Origin: Bacillota bacterium
GTDB taxonomy: Bacteria; Bacillota; Clostridia; Oscillospirales; Ruminococcaceae
DNA length: 64,000 bases
Reading direction: 5' to 3'
NCBI GenBank assembly: GCA_023460035.1
Contig: JAEWRN010000019.1
Span: forward strand, 56,211 to 120,210
Made by a program: the position numbers and the translations under genes. The first letter of the stretch is position 1; the number at the start of each line of letters is the position of its first letter. The notes beneath the pieces were generated by a model that was given only the letters and a program-made list of their open reading frames with translations, searched no databases and was not told the DNA's origin. This document shows positions 50,208 through 59,137 of the stretch, one piece after another.

Positions 50208-52826
50208 ATGAAAACCAACAAAGAGCAGATTTACGAGCTGATTCAGCTGCACTTTACGTCGCCCGGCAATGGGGTAAGCACGCAGTATGTCGCCGACATG
50301 CTGCATATCCGGCGCCCCAACGCCAGCGCACTGCTGAACGAGCTGGTGGCCGAGGGCCGGGTGGTCAAAACCACCGGCCGGCCGGTGCTGTACTACTGCC
50401 GTGAGGACGGCCCCCGTGAATACGCCTGCTTTGATGGCATTGTGGGGCGCGAGGGCAGCCTGCGCCGCGCCATTCAGCTCATTCAGGCCGCGGTGCTTTA
50501 CCCGCCCGGCAGCCTGCCGCTGCTGCTCACCGGCGAGCGCGGTACCGGCAAAACGCTGCTGGCACACACCGCGTTTCAGTTTGCGCAGGAAAGCGGCATT
50601 CTGCTGCCAGACGCGCGCTACCACACCGAGGACTGCCGCGACTGGGCGGGCGGTGACGACGAGGCGCTGCAAAAGCTGTTTGGCACCGCGCCGGGCGAAG
50701 GGCTGTTTGGCACGCTGAAAGGCGATGTGCTGGTGCTGGAAAACGCGCATTTGCTGAGTGCCCCGGTGCGCAGCCGCATTTGTGAGGCGGCAGAGCGGCA
50801 GGAGCACGAGGACGATGCCGGGCACGGCCTGCCGCTGCTGATTTTGACGACCGACAGCGCCGGGCGTAGCGCCACCGAGGAGCTGAGCGCGCGGCTGCCG
50901 CTTTCTGCGGTGCTGCCGCCGCTGGCACAGCGCCCGCTGCGCGAGCGGCTGGAGCTGGTGCAGCTGTTTTTCAGCCAGGAGGCCGCGCGCGCAAACCGCA
51001 CGCTCACCATCCGCGCCGAGCTGCTGCACTGCCTGCTGCTGTACGACTGCAGTTACAATGTGGCACAGCTGAAATCCGACATCAAAATTGGCTGCGCGGG
51101 CGCCTATGTCCGCAGCCACAACACGCAGGGCCGCTCGATTGAAGTGTTTTTAAGCGATTTCGAGTACTATGTGCGCAAGGGCTTTTTAAACTACCACCGG
51201 CAGCGCTTCGCCATTGAAGAGCTGGTCGACCCCGACTACAGCTACTCGTTCAGCCGCGGGTCTGCCGAGGCCGCCCCCGCCGAGCACGACGGGGTGTATG
51301 CCGCCAACATGTACCAGGCACTGGACCGCAAGGCCGGCGAGCTGCGCGCGCGCGGCATCAGCGAAAAGGACATCAACCTGATGCTGGAGGCCGAACTGGA
51401 GGTCAACTTTAACGCCTACCGCACCCACCTTGCCAAGCAGGCGGTCAACCGCGAACAGCTGGCACGCCTTGTGGAGCAGCGGGTGATTGACCTTGTGGAA
51501 GAATTTCTCTCGCAGGCTTCGGCCAAATTTTCAGAGGGGTACCCCCCTTCGGTGTATTACGGCCTCAGCCTGCACATCCACAGCGTGCTGCAAAAAGGCG
51601 GCCCCGGCGTGCAAAGCGCCCGGTTGACCCCCGCGCAGGTGTCGGAAGTGGTGGAAAACCACAAGGAAAAATATCTGTTTGCACTGCAGTTCGCCTCCCG
51701 GCTGGAAAAGGAATTTTCGATGCAGCTGCCCACCGAGGAAGTCGTGCTCATCACGATGTTTTTGAGCGTCGAAGCGCCCGGTGCCGCAAACGGCAGGCAG
51801 CCCGCCATGGTGTTTGCCTGCCACGGCGAGGGCATTGCCAGCGGCATTGCCACCACGGTGAACACCGTGACCGGCCTTGGCAACACCTTTGCGGTGGATA
51901 TCCCGCTGGAAGAGGACACCGACACCGTGTACGAGCGCCTCAAAGCCTGCATTGAGCAGGCGGACAACGGCAAGGGCGTTGTGGTGCTGTACGATATGGA
52001 CGTGCTGCGCGAGCTGCTGCTGTCGATTTCGCTGGAAAGCGGCATTGAAGTGCGCATGGCAAAACTGCCCATCCTCACCGTCGGTATTCTGTCGGCCCGC
52101 CTTGCGGCGGCCAGCAGCAGCATCGACGATTTATATAAAGAGGTGCTGCGGCACCTGTCGGGCTATAACGAGCCCGCAAAACGGCTGATCGTCACGCTGT
52201 GCACCACCGGCGAAGGCGGCGCCCAGCAGCTGAAAAGCTACCTTGAGCAGTACGGCAACCTTGGCGAGCGCGCCGTGGTGCCGCTGGCCATCTCGGACCG
52301 CGAGCTGCTGCGCACACGCCTGTTAGAGCTGATGCAAAGCGCCGTGATTGACTGCATCGTCGGCACCTTTGACCCGGGGTTCTTCTCCATCCCGTTTATC
52401 CCGGTCAGCGAGGTGTTTGGCCTGCCGCCCGAACAGCTGCCCGCCCTTCTGAACGCCGGCCGCCCCGAAAAGGAGCAGCTGAACCTCGACGAGATGTTTG
52501 GCTACCTTGCCGAGCACTTAGAACACACCGACCTGCAAAAGCTGCGCCGCCTGCTGCCGCCCGCACTGCAAGCGGTCAACGAAAAGGTGCAGCCGCTGGA
52601 CATCGATATCGAAATCGGCCTGTTTTTGCACATCGCCTGCTGCATCAACCGGCTGCTGGCAAAGCAGCCGCCGCAGCAAAACCTGCACAAGGCCGAAATT
52701 TATAAAAAGTACGAAGCCGATTTTAAAACGATTCTCTCGATTCTTCGCCCGCTGGAAAAGGGGTTTGGCATTATTTTCAGCGATGACGAAGTGGCCAATA
52801 TGCTTGCCATTATCTACAAACTGTAA
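50208..52826 (+). CDS. PRD-containing, LevR-like transcriptional regulator with degenerate AAA domain
   Basis: The 872 residues comprise an N-terminal winged helix (VSTQYVADMLHIRRPNASAL), an AAA+ domain with Walker A GERGTGKT (109-116), a PRD (VYYGLSLHIHSVLQ) and an EIIA-Man-like domain (MVFACHGEGIASGIATTVNT, likely phospho-His). An EIIB-like stretch and a C-terminal PRD (IEIGLFLHIACCINRLL) follow. This is the LevR/ManR plan, but the GAFTGA loop that contacts sigma-54 is missing (FGTAPGEGLFGTLKGDVLVL), and Walker B reads VLVLENAH. It probably controls transcription without sigma-54, through PTS phosphorylation. The start has AAAGGGGG upstream. Confidence 0.88.
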   Translation: MKTNKEQIYELIQLHFTSPGNGVSTQYVADMLHIRRPNASALLNELVAEGRVVKTTGRPVLYYCREDGPREYACFDGIVGREGSLRRAIQLIQAAVLYPPGSLPLLLTGERGTGKTLLAHTAFQFAQESGILLPDARYHTEDCRDWAGGDDEALQKLFGTAPGEGLFGTLKGDVLVLENAHLLSAPVRSRICEAAERQEHEDDAGHGLPLLILTTDSAGRSATEELSARLPLSAVLPPLAQRPLRERLELVQLFFSQEAARANRTLTIRAELLHCLLLYDCSYNVAQLKSDIKIGCAGAYVRSHNTQGRSIEVFLSDFEYYVRKGFLNYHRQRFAIEELVDPDYSYSFSRGSAEAAPAEHDGVYAANMYQALDRKAGELRARGISEKDINLMLEAELEVNFNAYRTHLAKQAVNREQLARLVEQRVIDLVEEFLSQASAKFSEGYPPSVYYGLSLHIHSVLQKGGPGVQSARLTPAQVSEVVENHKEKYLFALQFASRLEKEFSMQLPTEEVVLITMFLSVEAPGAANGRQPAMVFACHGEGIASGIATTVNTVTGLGNTFAVDIPLEEDTDTVYERLKACIEQADNGKGVVVLYDMDVLRELLLSISLESGIEVRMAKLPILTVGILSARLAAASSSIDDLYKEVLRHLSGYNEPAKRLIVTLCTTGEGGAQQLKSYLEQYGNLGERAVVPLAISDRELLRTRLLELMQSAVIDCIVGTFDPGFFSIPFIPVSEVFGLPPEQLPALLNAGRPEKEQLNLDEMFGYLAEHLEHTDLQKLRRLLPPALQAVNEKVQPLDIDIEIGLFLHIACCINRLLAKQPPQQNLHKAEIYKKYEADFKTILSILRPLEKGFGIIFSDDEVANMLAIIYKL

Positions 52827-52839
52827 GGGGGCGCACCGT

Positions 52840-53178
52840 ATGCTGCAACAAGAACTCAACGAAGCCTGTATGCGGATTATCGCGTTTTCCGGGCAGGCGC
52901 GGGCAGAAGTGATGCAGGCTGCGGCCGCCGCCCGCAGCGGCGACTTTGCGGGTGCAACCACCCTGCTGGCACAGGCCGACACCTCACTCGCCAGCGCCCA
53001 GCAGGCACACCTTGCACTGCTGGCGGCCGACGCAAACGACACCCTTGGCGCACCCACCCTGCTGGTGCTGCACGCGCAGGACCACTTAAACGCCAGCCTG
53101 CTGGCGCACGAGCTGGTAACCGAGCTGGTTTTGCTGAGCCGCCGGGTGGACACGCTGGAAAAGGCGGTGGGTGCATGA
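52840..53178 (+). CDS. PTS EIIA, lactose/cellobiose family
   Basis: The 112 residues are the usual EIIA-Lac length. The family phosphorylation motif is present at His78 in LVLHAQDHLNASLLAHELV, and the helical protein begins MLQQELNEACMRIIAFSGQA. It receives phosphate from HPr. It starts 13 bases after the regulator, with AAGGGGG upstream, and overlaps the EIIB start by 4 bases (ATGA). No matching EIIC is in the window, so it may act in signalling rather than transport. Confidence 0.92.
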   Translation: MLQQELNEACMRIIAFSGQARAEVMQAAAAARSGDFAGATTLLAQADTSLASAQQAHLALLAADANDTLGAPTLLVLHAQDHLNASLLAHELVTELVLLSRRVDTLEKAVGA

Positions 53179-53480
53179 AGCTTTTGCTGCTTTGCAGCGG
53201 CGGGCTTTCGACCAGCATGCTGCTAAACCGGCTAAAAGCCGAGGCCGAGCGGCAGCAGCTGCCGCTGCAGGTTGAAGCGCATGGCCTGCACGAGTACCCG
53301 GCCCTTGCCGCGGGGTTTGACGTTATTTTACTGGGGCCGCAGGTGGCCCACAAGGCGCAGCAGGTCGCAGCGGGCAGCGGCAAACCCACCGCCGCCATCC
53401 CCGCGCTGGACTATGCGGTGGGCAACGCCGCCAATGTGTTGCGCCAGGCGCAAACGCTGCTTTGCAGCAACGCCCGCTAA
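53175..53480 (+). CDS. PTS EIIB, lactose/cellobiose family
   Basis: The 101 residues have the active-site Cys7 in MKLLLLCSGGLSTSMLLNRL, matching the P-loop of EIIB-Lac/Cel. The GFDVILLGPQVAHKAQQV segment is typical of the family. It is translationally coupled to EIIA. With no EIIC partner nearby, phosphate from EIIA-His78 could pass to Cys7 and on to a remote permease, or signal to the PRD regulator. Confidence 0.92.
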   Translation: MKLLLLCSGGLSTSMLLNRLKAEAERQQLPLQVEAHGLHEYPALAAGFDVILLGPQVAHKAQQVAAGSGKPTAAIPALDYAVGNAANVLRQAQTLLCSNAR

Positions 53481-53561
53481 GCCGCACTTTACCATCACCC
53501 AAACCGCCCGCGGGCCTTTGCCCCAGGGCGCGATGAATAAAAATAAGGGAGGACCATTACT

Positions 53562-53834
53562 ATGTATTTCAAACAAACTACCGTCGTCAATAAGGCAGGC
53601 CTGCACGCCCGCCCCGCTTCAGAGTTCGTTATGAAAGCCAAAGGCTTCACCGCCGATGTCACCGTGCGCAACGTTGACAAAAACGGCGCCGCCGCCAATG
53701 CAAAATCCATTGTTCGTATCCTGGGCGAAGGCCTTGGCCCCGGCACCAAAATTGAGATTGCCGCAGAGGGTGCCGACGAAAAGGCAGCCGTTGACGCGCT
53801 GGTTGCACTGGTCGATTCTGGTTTCGGTGAGTAA
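53562..53834 (+). CDS. ptsH: Phosphocarrier protein HPr
   Basis: It is the small PTS carrier between EI and EIIA. The 90 residues carry the catalytic His15 in NKAGLHARPASEFV and the regulatory serine (Ser49) in AANAKSIVRILGEG, the site used by HPr kinase for carbon catabolite control. A strong GGGAGGA ribosome site precedes the ATG. It is followed by the EI gene after 128 bases. Confidence 0.97.
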   Translation: MYFKQTTVVNKAGLHARPASEFVMKAKGFTADVTVRNVDKNGAAANAKSIVRILGEGLGPGTKIEIAAEGADEKAAVDALVALVDSGFGE

Positions 53835-53962
53835 TGCCGCACCACCCCGTACCCGGTACTAAAGGTGCGGGCAGGCACTGCGGCGGGCGGGGGCCCGCCG
53901 GGCAAACATCAATGCGTGGGTTTGACACGCGGGGGATTTTTCTAAAAAAGGGAGGGGTTGCC

Positions 53963-55669
53963 GTGCAACTCAAAGGAAACGGCGTATCCGGCGGTATTGC
54001 GCTGGGCAAAATTTATTTATACAAGGCATTCCAGTGCAATGTAACAGCGGGAACATTTACGCAGGGGGAAGAACAGCATTACCTGCAACAATGGGCAGAC
54101 GCAAAAACCGCGGCACAGGCCGAGCTGGAGGAAATCATCCGCTCGATGACTGCCGCGGGCAACGACAAGGCAAAAATCTTTACCGCCCATATTGAAATCT
54201 TGCAGGACGAGGAAATCGATGAAATGGTGACCACGGCCATTCGCGACAAGCAATCACTGCCCGACTGGGCCATCGATTGCGCGTTCAACGAATTCATCGA
54301 CCTGCTCAGCAGTGCCAACGATCTTCTGATTGCAGAGCGTGTCGCCGACCTGCGGGATGTACGCGCCCGCTTATTGCGGGTACTGAAGGGCGAAAAAGAA
54401 AAAAACCTTTCTCAATTATCAGAACAAGTCATCGTCGTCGCACGTGACCTGCTGCCCAGCGATACCGCCACGCTGGACCGCAGCAAGGTCATTGGCATTG
54501 TCACCGAGGTCGGCGGCGCAACGTCGCACAGCGCTATTTTGGCGCGCGGGTACCGCATCCCGGCCGTGCTGGGCGTGCCCGGTGCCACCACCGCATTACA
54601 GGACGGCACCTTTATCGTGCTGGACGGCACCAGCGGCATCGTGCTGACCGAGCCGACCGATGACGACGTGACCACTTACAAAAAAAAGCAGGCCGATTAC
54701 CTTGCCCAGCTTGCCGCCGAAGAAGAATTTTTGCACAAGGACGCGGCCCTGCGCTGCGGCCAGCGCATTAAAATTGGCGTTAACCTTGGCAATAAATCGA
54801 CCCCGGAAAACTTTGTGGGCAGCGACTTTGTGGGCCTGCTGCGCACCGAATTCCTCTACATGGGCAGTGACCATATGCCCACCGAACAAGAGCAGTACGA
54901 AGCGTATAAGCTGGTCGTGGAGCACGCCGAGGGCCGCCCGGTAACCCTGCGCACACTGGACGTGGGCGGCGACAAGACCTTAAGCTACCTGCCCTTGCCC
55001 AAAGAGGACAACCCGTTTCTTGGCAAGCGTGCCGTGCGGCTGTGCTTCGAGCTGCCCGACCTGTTTAAAACCCAGCTGCGCGCCGCATTGCGCGCGTCGG
55101 CCGCCGGCCCGCTGCAGATCATGTTCCCGATGGTGGGCAGCATCGACGATGTGCGCCGCGCCAAAGCCTTTGTTGAAGAGGCCAAGGCCGAGCTGGATGC
55201 CCGTGGCGAAGCGTACGACAAAAACATCCGCCTTGGCGTGATGATTGAGATCCCGTCGATTGCCGCCATTGCCGACCTTGTCGCCAAAGAGGTGGATTTT
55301 GCGTCCATCGGCACCAACGACCTTTGCCAGTACCTGTGTGCCGTTGACCGCATGAACCCGGACATCAGCGATTACTACCAGACCTTCTCGCCCGCACTCA
55401 TCCGGGTGATTGGGCAGATTATCGAGCAGTTTGACGCACAGGGCAAAGAAATTTCGATGTGCGGCGAGCTGGCGGGCGACGCGCAGGCCGCAATGTTGCT
55501 GGCCGGGCTGGGGCTGCGCAAGTTCAGCATGAGCCCCTCATCGGTCGCGCGGGTAAAGCAGGCATTGTCCCGCTTTACGCTGCAAGAGGCCCAGCAGGCG
55601 GCGGCCACCGCCAAAAACCTTGCCACACAGCAGGACATCCTTGATTTTCTTGCCGGCTGCGGCAAATAA
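53963..55669 (+). CDS. ptsI: PTS enzyme I
   Basis: It takes phosphate from PEP and passes it to HPr. The GTG at 53963, giving (M)QLKGNGVSGGIALGKIYLY, has GGGAGGGG five bases upstream; longer readings are not conserved. The 568 residues are standard. The phospho-His is in TEVGGATSHSAILARGY, the PEP sites are LLRTEFLYMGSDHMPTEQEQ and LRTLDVGGDKTLSYL, and the catalytic Cys is in EISMCGELAGDAQAA. Unlike the divergent EI-like protein at 27179-28792 all key residues are canonical. Confidence 0.97.
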   Translation: MQLKGNGVSGGIALGKIYLYKAFQCNVTAGTFTQGEEQHYLQQWADAKTAAQAELEEIIRSMTAAGNDKAKIFTAHIEILQDEEIDEMVTTAIRDKQSLPDWAIDCAFNEFIDLLSSANDLLIAERVADLRDVRARLLRVLKGEKEKNLSQLSEQVIVVARDLLPSDTATLDRSKVIGIVTEVGGATSHSAILARGYRIPAVLGVPGATTALQDGTFIVLDGTSGIVLTEPTDDDVTTYKKKQADYLAQLAAEEEFLHKDAALRCGQRIKIGVNLGNKSTPENFVGSDFVGLLRTEFLYMGSDHMPTEQEQYEAYKLVVEHAEGRPVTLRTLDVGGDKTLSYLPLPKEDNPFLGKRAVRLCFELPDLFKTQLRAALRASAAGPLQIMFPMVGSIDDVRRAKAFVEEAKAELDARGEAYDKNIRLGVMIEIPSIAAIADLVAKEVDFASIGTNDLCQYLCAVDRMNPDISDYYQTFSPALIRVIGQIIEQFDAQGKEISMCGELAGDAQAAMLLAGLGLRKFSMSPSSVARVKQALSRFTLQEAQQAAATAKNLATQQDILDFLAGCGK

Positions 55670-55691
55670 CTGGTTTCCATCCAAAAAAGAG

Positions 55692-55750
55692 GCACAGGGG
55701 CACGGCTTTTCGGCGCATTGCGCTGTCTGGCCGTGCCCCTGTGCTTTTTG
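55692..55750 (+). terminator. Terminator of the PTS locus
   Basis: Perfect 15-bp arms (55692-55706 and 55730-55744, GCACAGGGGCACGGC) are followed by TTTTTGTGTG. Confidence 0.9.
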
Positions 55751-55758
55751 TGTGCGGG

Positions 55759-56322
55759 CTAGTGCCCGTAAAATGCGCAGCTGGTCAAGTGGTCGTTTAC
55801 GATGCCCACCGCCTGCATAAACGCATAAATAATGGTGCTGCCCACAAACTTAAACCCGCGCTTTTTTAAGTCCTTGCTGATTGCGTCCGAAAGCGGGGTG
55901 CTGGCGGGCACGTCCTCCATGCGCTGCCACGCGTTCACGATGGGCTTGCCGCCGACATACGCCCACAAATAGGCGCTCAGCGAGCCGCAGTCGCGGCATA
56001 GCTGCCGGTAGGCGCGGGCATTGTTGATGACAGCCAGCACCTTTAACCGGTTGCGAATGATGCCGGGGTTTTGCAGCAGGCTTTCCACCTTTTGCTCGTC
56101 GTACTGTTCAATTTTAGCGGGGTCAAAGCCGTCAAACGCGGCGCAAATAGTCTGCCGTCGGGCCAGCACGGTAGACCAGCTCAGCCCGGCCTGCATGCCC
56201 TCCAGCTGCAGCATGGCAAACAGCGTGGCGTCGTCAAACACGGGGCGGCCCCACTCGCTATCGTGATAGTCCTGTTCCAGCTGGTTTTTCAGCGCCCAGC
56301 CGCATCTTGTTTTTTCTTCCAA
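55759..56322 (-). CDS. tag: DNA-3-methyladenine glycosylase I
   Basis: It removes 3-methyladenine from alkylated DNA in base excision repair. The 187 residues begin with RCGWALKNQLEQDYHDSEWG, including the zinc-ligand cysteine and the conserved Y-H-D-x-E-W-G. LFAMLQLEGMQAGLSWSTVL, GIIRNRLKVLAVINNARA and the C-terminal zinc-ligand region VGIVNDHLTSCAFYGH are intact. The nearby hairpin at 55692-55750 may also end this convergent transcript. Confidence 0.96.
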   Translation of the reverse strand: MEEKTRCGWALKNQLEQDYHDSEWGRPVFDDATLFAMLQLEGMQAGLSWSTVLARRQTICAAFDGFDPAKIEQYDEQKVESLLQNPGIIRNRLKVLAVINNARAYRQLCRDCGSLSAYLWAYVGGKPIVNAWQRMEDVPASTPLSDAISKDLKKRGFKFVGSTIIYAFMQAVGIVNDHLTSCAFYGH

Positions 56323-56553
56323 TCCTGCGCCCCCTTTGCCCCATCTTTGCCCTTATGGCAAAAATGGGGTTTTTTACACTACAAACTGTACCATTTTTGT
56401 GCTGTTTTGTCAGCAGATTCATAGAATTTTCTATATTTTGTTTTCTTTGCTTGTTTTTCTGTTTTTGCGGACTAGTATTGCATATAGCCAAATGAATGTT
56501 CTTTAAATTCTATAATGCGAGAATCCAAGTACTTCCAGAAAGGATTTTGTCTG

Positions 56554-58266
56554 ATGAAAAGTCTGAAAACAAAACTTCGTCTCGCCCTGCTGCTGCTTGT
56601 GATGGTTGCCGTGGCCGCGACACTGGCCATTGGTCTGCAGCAAAGTCTGCGCGTAACGCGCGACATTATTGATGTCCAGGTGCAGGACAAACTGACCGGT
56701 GCCGAAAACCTGCTGCAAACCTATGTCGGCGACCGCCTTGGCGCGCTGACCCTTGCCGGTGACGGCAATTTGCAGGGCGGCGGCAAGCCGCTGGACGGCA
56801 AAGAGGACACGATAGACGAGTTTGCCACAGACATGAATGTCGCCGCCACCCTGTTTGCGAAAGACGGCAGCGACTTTGTGCGGGTACTGACCAGCATTCA
56901 GGATGAAAACGGCCAGCGGGTCGTCGGCACAACGCTGGACACCGCCGGCCCCGCGTACGCCGCCGTGTCAAACGGGCAAAGCTACCTTGGCGAAGCGGCT
57001 ATTCTGGGCAATGATTATATGGCCAGCTACACCCCCGCCTATGACAGCGCCGGCCAGTTGATTGGCGTTTACTTTGTCGGCGTGCCCATGCAGACCGTCA
57101 ACCAGATTTACGACGGCGGTGTTGCAACTGTTTACAAGGTCGGGGCCGGCCTGCTTGCCGGGGTACTGCTTATCACGCTGGTCTTGTCGGGCCTCATCAG
57201 CCGCAGCATCACAAAGCCTATTGTACAAGTCACCGACGCGGCAAAACAGATTGCACAGGGTCGCTTTGACGTTGCGCTGAGCGTGCGCAGCAAAGACGAA
57301 GTGGGCCAGCTTGCCGCCGCGTTTCAGCAAACCATTGACCAGCTGGTGAACTATCAGGGCTACATCGACGAAATTTCAGACGCGCTGGCGCAGATTGCAA
57401 ACGGCGACTTGACCTTTGTGCCCCAAAAGGAGTATGGCGGCCAGTTTGCCAAGCTGAAAGAGCATCTGCTGGCCCTGCTGGCCCGGCTGAGCGCGCTGCT
57501 GGCCCAAATTCATCAGGCCGCCGAGCAGGTGGACGGCGGAGCACAGCAAATCGCCGACGGCGCCACCGCATTGTCACAGGGCACCACCCTGCAGGCAAGC
57601 ACCGTGCAGCAGCTGAATGCGTCGTTAACGCAGGTGGCGGCACAGGTGCAGCAAAATGCGCAGAACACCCGGCAGGCGCACGACAGCAGTGCGCTGGCCC
57701 AGCAAGAGCTTACCGCCTGCACCCAGCAGATGGCGGGCCTTACCGACGCCATGCAGCAGATTACCGCACAGTCTGCCGAAACCTCTAAAATCATCAGCCT
57801 GATCGACAGCATTGCGTTTCAGACAAATATTCTGGCCCTCAACGCCGCGGTAGAGGCCGCGCGCGCCGGCGCGGCAGGCAAAGGCTTTGCCGTGGTGGCG
57901 GACGAGGTGCGCAACCTTGCCGCCAAGTCTGCCGAGGCCGCCAAAAACACCGACGCGCTGCTGCAACAGATTATCGCGTCGATTGACAGCGGCGCACAGA
58001 TGACCCGCGACACCGCCGCGTCATTGACCGAAAGCGCGGCCGCCACCGGCGAAACTCTGCGCCTGATGGAGGATATCGCGCAGGCCTCTGTCAGCCAGGC
58101 AGCCGCCATACAAGAGATCACCACCGGCATGGACCAGGTTGCGGGGGTGGTGCAGACGAACGCCGCCACCGCACAGCAGGCCGCCGCCTCAAGTGAAGAG
58201 CTTTCGGGCCAGTCCGGCATGCTGAAAGAGCTGACGGCAAACTTTCGTTTGCGCAGCGACGTGTAA
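56554..58266 (+). CDS. Methyl-accepting chemotaxis-type receptor
   Basis: The start MKSLKTKLRLALLLLVMVAV, with AGAAAGGA upstream, gives 570 residues. TM1 (about 8-28) is followed by an extracytoplasmic single-Cache domain with YLGEAAILGNDYMASYTPAY and GVYFVGVPMQ. TM2, a HAMP segment (ISRSITKPIVQVTDAAKQIA) and a signalling coiled coil follow, with the hairpin tip IDSIAFQTNILALNAAVEAA and FAVVADEVRNLA. No che or flagellar gene is in the window. It may sense a small organic acid-like ligand (typical of such Cache domains, inference). Confidence 0.93.
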   Translation: MKSLKTKLRLALLLLVMVAVAATLAIGLQQSLRVTRDIIDVQVQDKLTGAENLLQTYVGDRLGALTLAGDGNLQGGGKPLDGKEDTIDEFATDMNVAATLFAKDGSDFVRVLTSIQDENGQRVVGTTLDTAGPAYAAVSNGQSYLGEAAILGNDYMASYTPAYDSAGQLIGVYFVGVPMQTVNQIYDGGVATVYKVGAGLLAGVLLITLVLSGLISRSITKPIVQVTDAAKQIAQGRFDVALSVRSKDEVGQLAAAFQQTIDQLVNYQGYIDEISDALAQIANGDLTFVPQKEYGGQFAKLKEHLLALLARLSALLAQIHQAAEQVDGGAQQIADGATALSQGTTLQASTVQQLNASLTQVAAQVQQNAQNTRQAHDSSALAQQELTACTQQMAGLTDAMQQITAQSAETSKIISLIDSIAFQTNILALNAAVEAARAGAAGKGFAVVADEVRNLAAKSAEAAKNTDALLQQIIASIDSGAQMTRDTAASLTESAAATGETLRLMEDIAQASVSQAAAIQEITTGMDQVAGVVQTNAATAQQAAASSEELSGQSGMLKELTANFRLRSDV

Positions 58267-58350
58267 CCCGCGGCAGCGGGCAAACCGCTCGCCGCCGCTT
58301 TGCGCGGGCCGGCCTTGTGCGACGGGTACGCGCCTTAAACTACAAATAAA

Positions 58351-58396
58351 CACACCGCCCGGCGGCCATAAACAGGCTGCCGGGCGGTGTGTTTTG
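58351..58396 (+). terminator. Terminator of the chemoreceptor gene
   Basis: Perfect 13-bp arms (58351-58363 and 58379-58391, CACACCGCCCGGC) with a 15-base loop are followed by TTTTGTG. Confidence 0.87.
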
Positions 58397-58500
58397 TGCG
58401 GCAACGGCGCTGCCTGCGGTATTTTTTGGCGTGCCGCCAATCTGTACCTGCCCCGGCAGCACCGCACCGTATTTTGCTTTGTGTGTTCTGCGCTATGGTT

Positions 58501-58550
58501 TAAAATTAAAACGGCCGGTGCTTTGTGGGCTTTCCCCACGGCACCGGCCG
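58501..58550 (-). terminator. Terminator of the small gene at 58580-58789
   Basis: The arms CGGCCGGTGC (58541-58550 and 58512-58521, 10 bp) with an inner GTGGG/CCCAC stem are followed on the minus strand by UUUUAAUUUU. Confidence 0.82.
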
Positions 58551-58579
58551 CTTTGTTATCCCCCAAAGGGGGTATTTTG

Positions 58580-58789
58580 TTAATCTTCAAAATAATCTTT
58601 GCTGATCACAATCTCGTCGTCCCCGGTAATATCCCCAACCTTATAGCCGCTAAGGCTGCCGGCCTGCTCGTCTTCGACGCTGTGGGCGTAAATTTCGCGG
58701 GAGGTACGGTTGGCCCAATACACCCTGTCGCCAAGCTGAATGCGCTTGCCGTTTAAAAATTCGCGAATATGGATATTTAAGTTTCTCAC
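58580..58789 (-). CDS. Small hypothetical protein
   Basis: The 69 residues start with a GTG with AAAGGAGG nine bases upstream, and a clean sigma-A promoter and a terminator frame it, so it is probably real. The acidic C-terminal part (DDEIVISKDYFED) and a short beta-rich core (KRIQLGDRVYWANRTSREIY) give no recognisable family. The repeated hydrophobic/charged alternation suggests a small beta-barrel. Function is unknown. Confidence 0.75.
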   Translation of the reverse strand: MRNLNIHIREFLNGKRIQLGDRVYWANRTSREIYAHSVEDEQAGSLSGYKVGDITGDDEIVISKDYFED

Positions 58790-58825
58790 TGTCGCCGCCT
58801 CCTTTCGCTAATCCCCTACGCCCAA

Positions 58826-58854
58826 ATTATAATCCAAAAGGCGGCCAAATTCAA
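58826..58854 (-). promoter_or_regulatory. Promoter of the small gene at 58580-58789
   Basis: On the minus strand TTGAAT (58854-58849), 17 bases and a consensus TATAAT (58831-58826) lie about 37 bases before the GTG. Confidence 0.8.
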
Positions 58855-59063
58855 CTGCTCGCTGCATTGCCGGGCACGGGCCCGCCGGCAGCGCCATGAC
58901 CCCTTTTGTTTTTGCGATTGCAATAACACAAAATCCCGCCATTTTTATATAAGAAAAGCCAGTATGGGCATTGAGCTACTAAGCCAACAGACCCAGGGCC
59001 GCGTTGCACGCCGGTTTGCTGAGGCACAGGCCGCCTTGCAGGGAAATAAAGGTAGTTAGCCGC

Positions 59064-59093
59064 TTGAAACAAGCCTTTCGCCGATGCTATACT
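59064..59093 (+). promoter_or_regulatory. Promoter of the zinc-ribbon gene
   Basis: TTGAAA (59064-59069), 18 bases and TATACT (59088-59093), with TG just upstream of the -10, lie about 45 bases before the GTG start. Confidence 0.75.
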
Positions 59094-59137
59094 GTAACTG
59101 GATAATTTTTACTTATACACCAGAGGGAGTGAAAACG

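Larger units (their letters stand above)
58267..58579. other. Intergenic region holding two convergent terminators
   Basis: This 313-base gap between the chemoreceptor and the small minus-strand gene contains the plus-strand terminator at 58351-58396 and the minus-strand terminator at 58501-58550. I see no credible gene in it. Confidence 0.7.
58790..59137. other. Divergent intergenic region with two promoters
   Basis: The 348-base gap holds the minus-strand promoter at 58826-58854 and the plus-strand promoter at 59064-59093 facing away from each other. Between them lies about 200 bases in which I see no gene or clear structure. Confidence 0.65.

Noticed and set aside
50208..52826. Standard sigma-54-dependent activator
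   Set aside because: The GAFTGA motif is missing and no GG-N10-GC promoter element was seen nearby.
56360..56398. AAAAATGG/CCATTTTT inverted repeat between tag and the chemoreceptor gene
   Set aside because: The arms are short and AT-rich with a long unstructured loop, so chance is a sufficient explanation.
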